From assembly GCA_037957365.1 (NCBI GenBank), contig JARHVA010000223.1, positions 2,847,501-2,911,500 of the forward strand: DNA of 64,000 bases. The letters are read 5' to 3'. The stretch's first letter is position 1, and every line of letters starts with the position of its first letter. Source of the stretch: Torreya grandis (Eukaryota > Streptophyta > Pinopsida > Cupressales > Taxaceae). Positions 60,790-64,000 of this stretch are shown piece by piece. The notes under the pieces are model-generated. The model saw only the letters and a list, made by a program, of their open reading frames with translations. It was not told the DNA's origin and ran no database searches. A program made the position numbers and the translations under genes.

Positions 60790-61145
60790 TTTGAAACAAG
60801 TTGTTGAACCATTCTGTTGAACCAAGACATTGAACCTCTTTGTTGAACCAAGGCTTTAAACCAAAATGGTTCAAGTCAATGGTTTAATTGAATGAACCAA
60901 GTCGATGAACCACTCCATTGAACTATAAGACGTTGAACCTCTTCATTGAACCAAGGCTTTGAACCTCTTCGTTGAACCAAGGCTTTGAACCAAAATAGTT
61001 CAAGTTGATGGTTCAATTTGATGGTTCATTTGATTGAACTAAAGTGATGAACTAAATTTTGAACCAAAAGATGATGAACCAATCGTTGAACCAAATGCAT
61101 TGAACCTACTGCTAATGCTTGCCGATAGAGATTTTTGTTTGAACC
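60790..61145. repeat. TTGAACC-rich irregular tandem repeats in the LTR
   Basis: Many units of the type ttgaaccaaggc / ttgaacctcttcg recur. The other LTR has about half as many (52180-52330), so units were gained or lost after insertion. Confidence 0.85.
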
Positions 61146-61593
61146 AAGGCACTAAACCAATCTCAAAAATGACCAAGTGTTAGAAACTAATTCTTTTGAT
61201 TGAACCCACTTGTAAAAGCCATGAAGCTTGTTGAACTTGTAGAAATTAACCTGCTTGCAGAGTCCATAGAAATCAAGTATGTAGAAATCAACCTGTAAAG
61301 CCCATTGAACTTGGTCTACAAAGTCCATAGATTTTCTCTTCTTGCTGAGTCCATAGATTTTCTCTTCCTACTAAGTCCGTAGATTCAAGCCTACAGAGTC
61401 CGTAGATTTAATCCTATAGAGTCTATATATTTAACCTTGCAAAGTCTGTAGATTTAAGAGAAGCTTGAAAAATGAGGAATTTGAATGCCCAAGAAAAATT
61501 TTGAAAAGGGAAGAGACAATTTTGGTCTATAGGACCAAAATAGTTCAAATTTTGTCCCAAAAATGAGTGATATTTTTGGGGGACAATAGGTTT

Positions 61594-61902
61594 AAAATCT
61601 CAATGATAAATTAAATCATCCATCAGTCTTTGTTATTTTATCTAAACTATAAAATCAAGCTTATATTTCAACAATCTATGATCAATTAATGTTGAGAAGT
61701 CATACCTACATTTATGAACTATGAAGCTCTTGAGTGGTTAGATGAAACTCAAACTGAGGTCAATCCAAAAGAACTTATTTAAAATAAATGAAGAAAGAAA
61801 GAGAAAACAAACAAATATAAGTAGGCACTATATACAAACAAGGGGTAGGAAAGAAAAAATAAAAAATCAAAGAACAAGAAAGAAACTAGTCTAAGCCCTA
61901 CG
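61594..61902. other. no gene seen
   Basis: Continuation of the sequence left of 50449, disrupted by the young gypsy element. AT-rich and non-coding. Confidence 0.4.
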
Positions 61903-62487
61903 TTAACTGCAAAAGTACTTACCTCCCAGATCAAATAGAAAATTATTTAGTCTACTACAAAATCTTAAATCATGATTACTTCCATTCAATGGTCTCTTAT
62001 TTTGGATAGGATAACTTGTATGCTTATGCCTTCTAGGTGATGTAGCTCGGTCTCCTATTAGCATTCTCAGATGTATGGATCGAAAGTATGAATCTAAGAC
62101 CCAATTATCTTCTTCCCAAATCCTTATATCTTGAACTAGGAGTGATAATTCTCCTTCAGTCATACAAAAATAGTGGCTTATATCATCCTCATTCAACCAT
62201 GGAAGCTCAGCTAGCATTATTGTCCTAATGTCTTCATTAAGCTTAGCTTGAGGTGGAGATGGACTACCAATATTTGTACCAAAACTTTCCAAGTCATCTT
62301 GAAAGGCTAATTCATCTTGATCAACTAAAAGAACATGAATTTTATCTACAACCTTAACATTTGAATCAAGTTTATCACATATTTCCACCCTTTTTAAGGT
62401 GTCATATGAAAATTTATAATCCATTTCACTTGTTTCATCCTCATACTCAATGTAGAATGACATTTTAGCTACCCAATGTAGTCCCAA
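61903..62487 (-). CDS. unidentified 194-residue frame in a gypsy-like element
   Basis: An uninterrupted frame starting MGLHWVAKMSFYIEYEDETS. It is acidic at first (VDQDELAFQDDLESFGTNIG), has LAELPWLNEDDISHYFCM and SLLVQDIRIWEEDNWVLD in the middle, and a basic end (RRHKHTSYPIQNKRPLNGSN). No gag, protease, RT or integrase motif is visible. It lies on the same strand as, and downstream of, the gag-like pieces at 62900-63835. It could be a non-autonomous-element protein or an unusual gag C-terminus. Codon integrity over 194 codons is notable next to broken neighbours. Confidence 0.45.
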   Translation of the reverse strand: MGLHWVAKMSFYIEYEDETSEMDYKFSYDTLKRVEICDKLDSNVKVVDKIHVLLVDQDELAFQDDLESFGTNIGSPSPPQAKLNEDIRTIMLAELPWLNEDDISHYFCMTEGELSLLVQDIRIWEEDNWVLDSYFRSIHLRMLIGDRATSPRRHKHTSYPIQNKRPLNGSNHDLRFCSRLNNFLFDLGGKYFCS

Positions 62488-62906
62488 CTCACCTTGCTTT
62501 GGGATCTCTAGAATGATATTACTATCTTGAAATACCTCAATTTATTTCAAAAAATATTGGAATAAATGTTACCACTGATCTTCTTCTTCAGGGGTAGACT
62601 CTATTTCAAAAATGACCTCATATGAATTGTCTTCACAGCTATCTTCTAAAGAAAATTCTACTTGTATTTGATCTTATTCACGGAGCTACTCATCTTGAAC
62701 ATCCATTTCATCATTTAGCTCATCTTCTAGTTCACTTTCTTCTTCAAATGGAAAATCAAAAGCCTACATGAAGGATTTATAAGTTTCTATAAATCTAGAT
62801 GTACCTACAACAAAGTCTTGATTAAACATAGGTTCATGTCTATCCCTTTCACTTTGGCATGCTTCTAAGACATTATAATGATCAGCTAAACCTATATCAC
62901 AAAGAT
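62488..62906. other. broken acidic coding remnant, minus strand
   Basis: Minus-strand pieces rich in Asp/Glu (for example ELEDELNDEMDVQDE near 62700, IEVYLTSRFIET-like text near 62790) with stops. Probably the same reading unit as the frame at 61903-62487. Confidence 0.35.
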
Positions 62907-63835
62907 TCATTTCATGTATGTCCTAGGATGACTCATTTTATCTATTATCATGAAACCTATTGAACCTTTGAGAAGCATAACCTCTATTAGAGCCTTCCCC
63001 AAAATTGCCTTCTTGCTTTTGCAACTAAAAAAATTAGTGCTCATTTTTTGAATTATCTTAAGTATGGATTCATATTCATTCTTTGGTTCTTCTAAGTTAT
63101 GAACATGACTATCATTACTAATGGGTACCAAGGTTCTCTATCCTTGTGAATGAAATCCATTTGCATCATTTTTGAAGAACCCCAAATTTTAGCTAGGATA
63201 GGCATGGCTTAAGGGCAATTGGTTCAAAGTTGGTGTCTAATTTAAGGTAAGCACACTCTGATTGGCATTAGGAATGACATTCAGTGTTAGGAAATTGAGG
63301 TTGACATTTGGGATAACATATGCAAGTTAACCTTGAGGCTACATTTGATTTTTTATTATTACTACTTCAGCATAAGCCAATGCCAAGGTGTTTATGACTC
63401 TAATAGACCTTTTAAAGAACACAAAAGTCATGGGATCCAAAGTATCCTGCAATTCTCTAAGTCTAAAGCCTCTTTAGGTCTATAACGGGATATAATTATG
63501 TTGAACATATTTTAGAACCTAACATTAAAGTCTCTAATGGGCTCATTTGAGTCTCTTCTGATAGTGGTGAATTATTGATACATAATGCATGGACTAATGA
63601 TTTTACCAAATTGATCAATAAAGATCTTGTTAAAATCATCCCAACTAGCAATATAATATTTTGGAAGGTTAAGGAACCATTCATATGCAACATCTTTGAA
63701 AGTAAATGGGAATAAACTACATGTTACATCTTCATGAATAACATTTAAGAGTCTTAAAGAAGATTTGAAATATCTAGCATGTTCTTCAGTTGTGATAATG
63801 CCATTAGGATTGAAAGAAGGCAAATACCTTTCCAA
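62907..63835 (-). pseudogene. Ty3/gypsy-type gag remnant
   Basis: The open piece 63835-63572 reads MERYLPSFNPNGIITTEEHA, RLLNVIHEDVTCSLFPFTFK, DVAYEWFLNLPKYYIASWDD, FNKIFIDQFGKI, which fits the Retrotrans_gag domain (W..L....I.SW..F...F...F). It continues in broken form as RRDSNEPIRDFNVRF and FNIIISRYRPKEALDLENC (63540-63440). The small frame 63131-62907 may be its tail. The element runs off the window to the right. Confidence 0.75.
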
Positions 63836-64000
63836 ATTTCTTGGTAAGTCATGTACCTAACCAGGGATGTTATAGAAGATCCACCTAACCATGTCATACT
63901 TTTATGAGGATCTTATTTGTGGTAGTTTTAGCTCTAAATCTTGTTTAAAATATGATGTGTAAGCCTCATCTTTATAAAAAATAATGATCAGACTTGCACA
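63836..64000. other. right edge, 5' part of the gag-bearing element
   Basis: Too short and decayed to classify; probably gag N-terminus or leader on the minus strand. Confidence 0.3.

Larger units (their letters stand above)
50454..61588 (-). mobile_element. young Ty3/gypsy retrotransposon with PR-RNaseH-RT-RNaseH-INT order
   Basis: LTRs 50454-52786 and 58995-61588 are highly similar, start tgttgg and end ggacaaca/ggacaata. The flanking pentamers ggttt at 50449-50453 and 61589-61593 are identical, a perfect target duplication. All coding domains read on the minus strand, and the primer-site-like string ttggtgactccactaggga (complement of 58972-58990) sits four bases from the 5' LTR, so the element spans 11.1 kb. 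The internal frames carry many stops but align end to end with a complete gypsy polyprotein. The close LTR match makes this the youngest insertion in the window. Confidence 0.93.
58995..61588 (-). repeat. 5' LTR of the young gypsy element
   Basis: Partner of 50454-52786. It is about 260 bases longer because of a (TA)n run at 59152-59197 and extra TTGAACC units at 60790-61145. The AT run lies about 160-200 bases before the LTR end on the minus strand, a plausible TATA position. Frames at 60055-60794 repeat those of the other LTR. Confidence 0.93.

Noticed and set aside
1..64000. tRNA or rRNA genes, organelle-derived inserts, CRISPR arrays, bacterial operons, telomere repeats
   Set aside because: I saw no cloverleaf with A and B boxes, no rRNA or chloroplast/mitochondrial gene text, no regular direct-repeat/spacer array and no telomeric repeats.

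Overview
This window looks like intergenic nuclear DNA of a large-genome land plant. It is AT-rich, contains no recognisable intact host gene, and consists almost wholly of decayed, nested retrotransposons: Ty3/gypsy, Ty1/copia, non-autonomous LTR elements and L1-type LINEs carrying DUF4283-like ORF1. The density, age and nesting of the repeats fit a conifer or another gymnosperm best, but that is inference, because no species-specific marker is visible. Most open frames are short pieces of broken gag/pol genes.

Layout. 1-1002 is a dispersed repeat whose second copy (27823-31502) is interrupted by a 5'-truncated LINE. 2560-4902 and 11802-13900 are two halves of one minus-strand chromodomain-bearing gypsy element. 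They were split inside the reverse transcriptase by a 6.9-kb minus-strand LTR element (4903-11801) that has a gag-type zinc knuckle but no recognisable pol. 14840-27185 is an old plus-strand copia-type element with its own LTRs, primer site, polypurine tract and target duplication. It is split by a 9.6-kb minus-strand LTR element (16152-25795) that contains a nearly complete but dead copia gag-pol (17400-21480).

31503-34731 is non-coding LTR-element-like DNA. 34748-41250 is an almost full-length minus-strand LINE with a 16-bp target-site duplication. It has ORF1 (DUF4283-like), ORF2 (endonuclease, RT, zinc finger, RNase H) and a third reading frame downstream of RNase H. The truncated plus-strand LINE at 27946-30622 has the same third frame. 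42757-46910 is a plus-strand copia fragment (probable 5' LTR, primer site, gag). 46911-50453 is non-coding and rich in roughly 100-bp repeats. 50454-61588 is the youngest insertion: a minus-strand gypsy element bounded by GGTTT duplications, with the order gag, protease, extra RNase H, RT, RNase H, integrase. Its protease, and the integrase D and E positions, carry inactivating changes. 61900-64000 holds gag-like and unidentified frames of another minus-strand gypsy-type element whose pol is not visible.

Nothing here forms a working pathway. The interest lies in the LINE family with a conserved extra ORF3, in an unusual gypsy domain order, in well-dated nesting, and in sequence motifs shared between unrelated elements.
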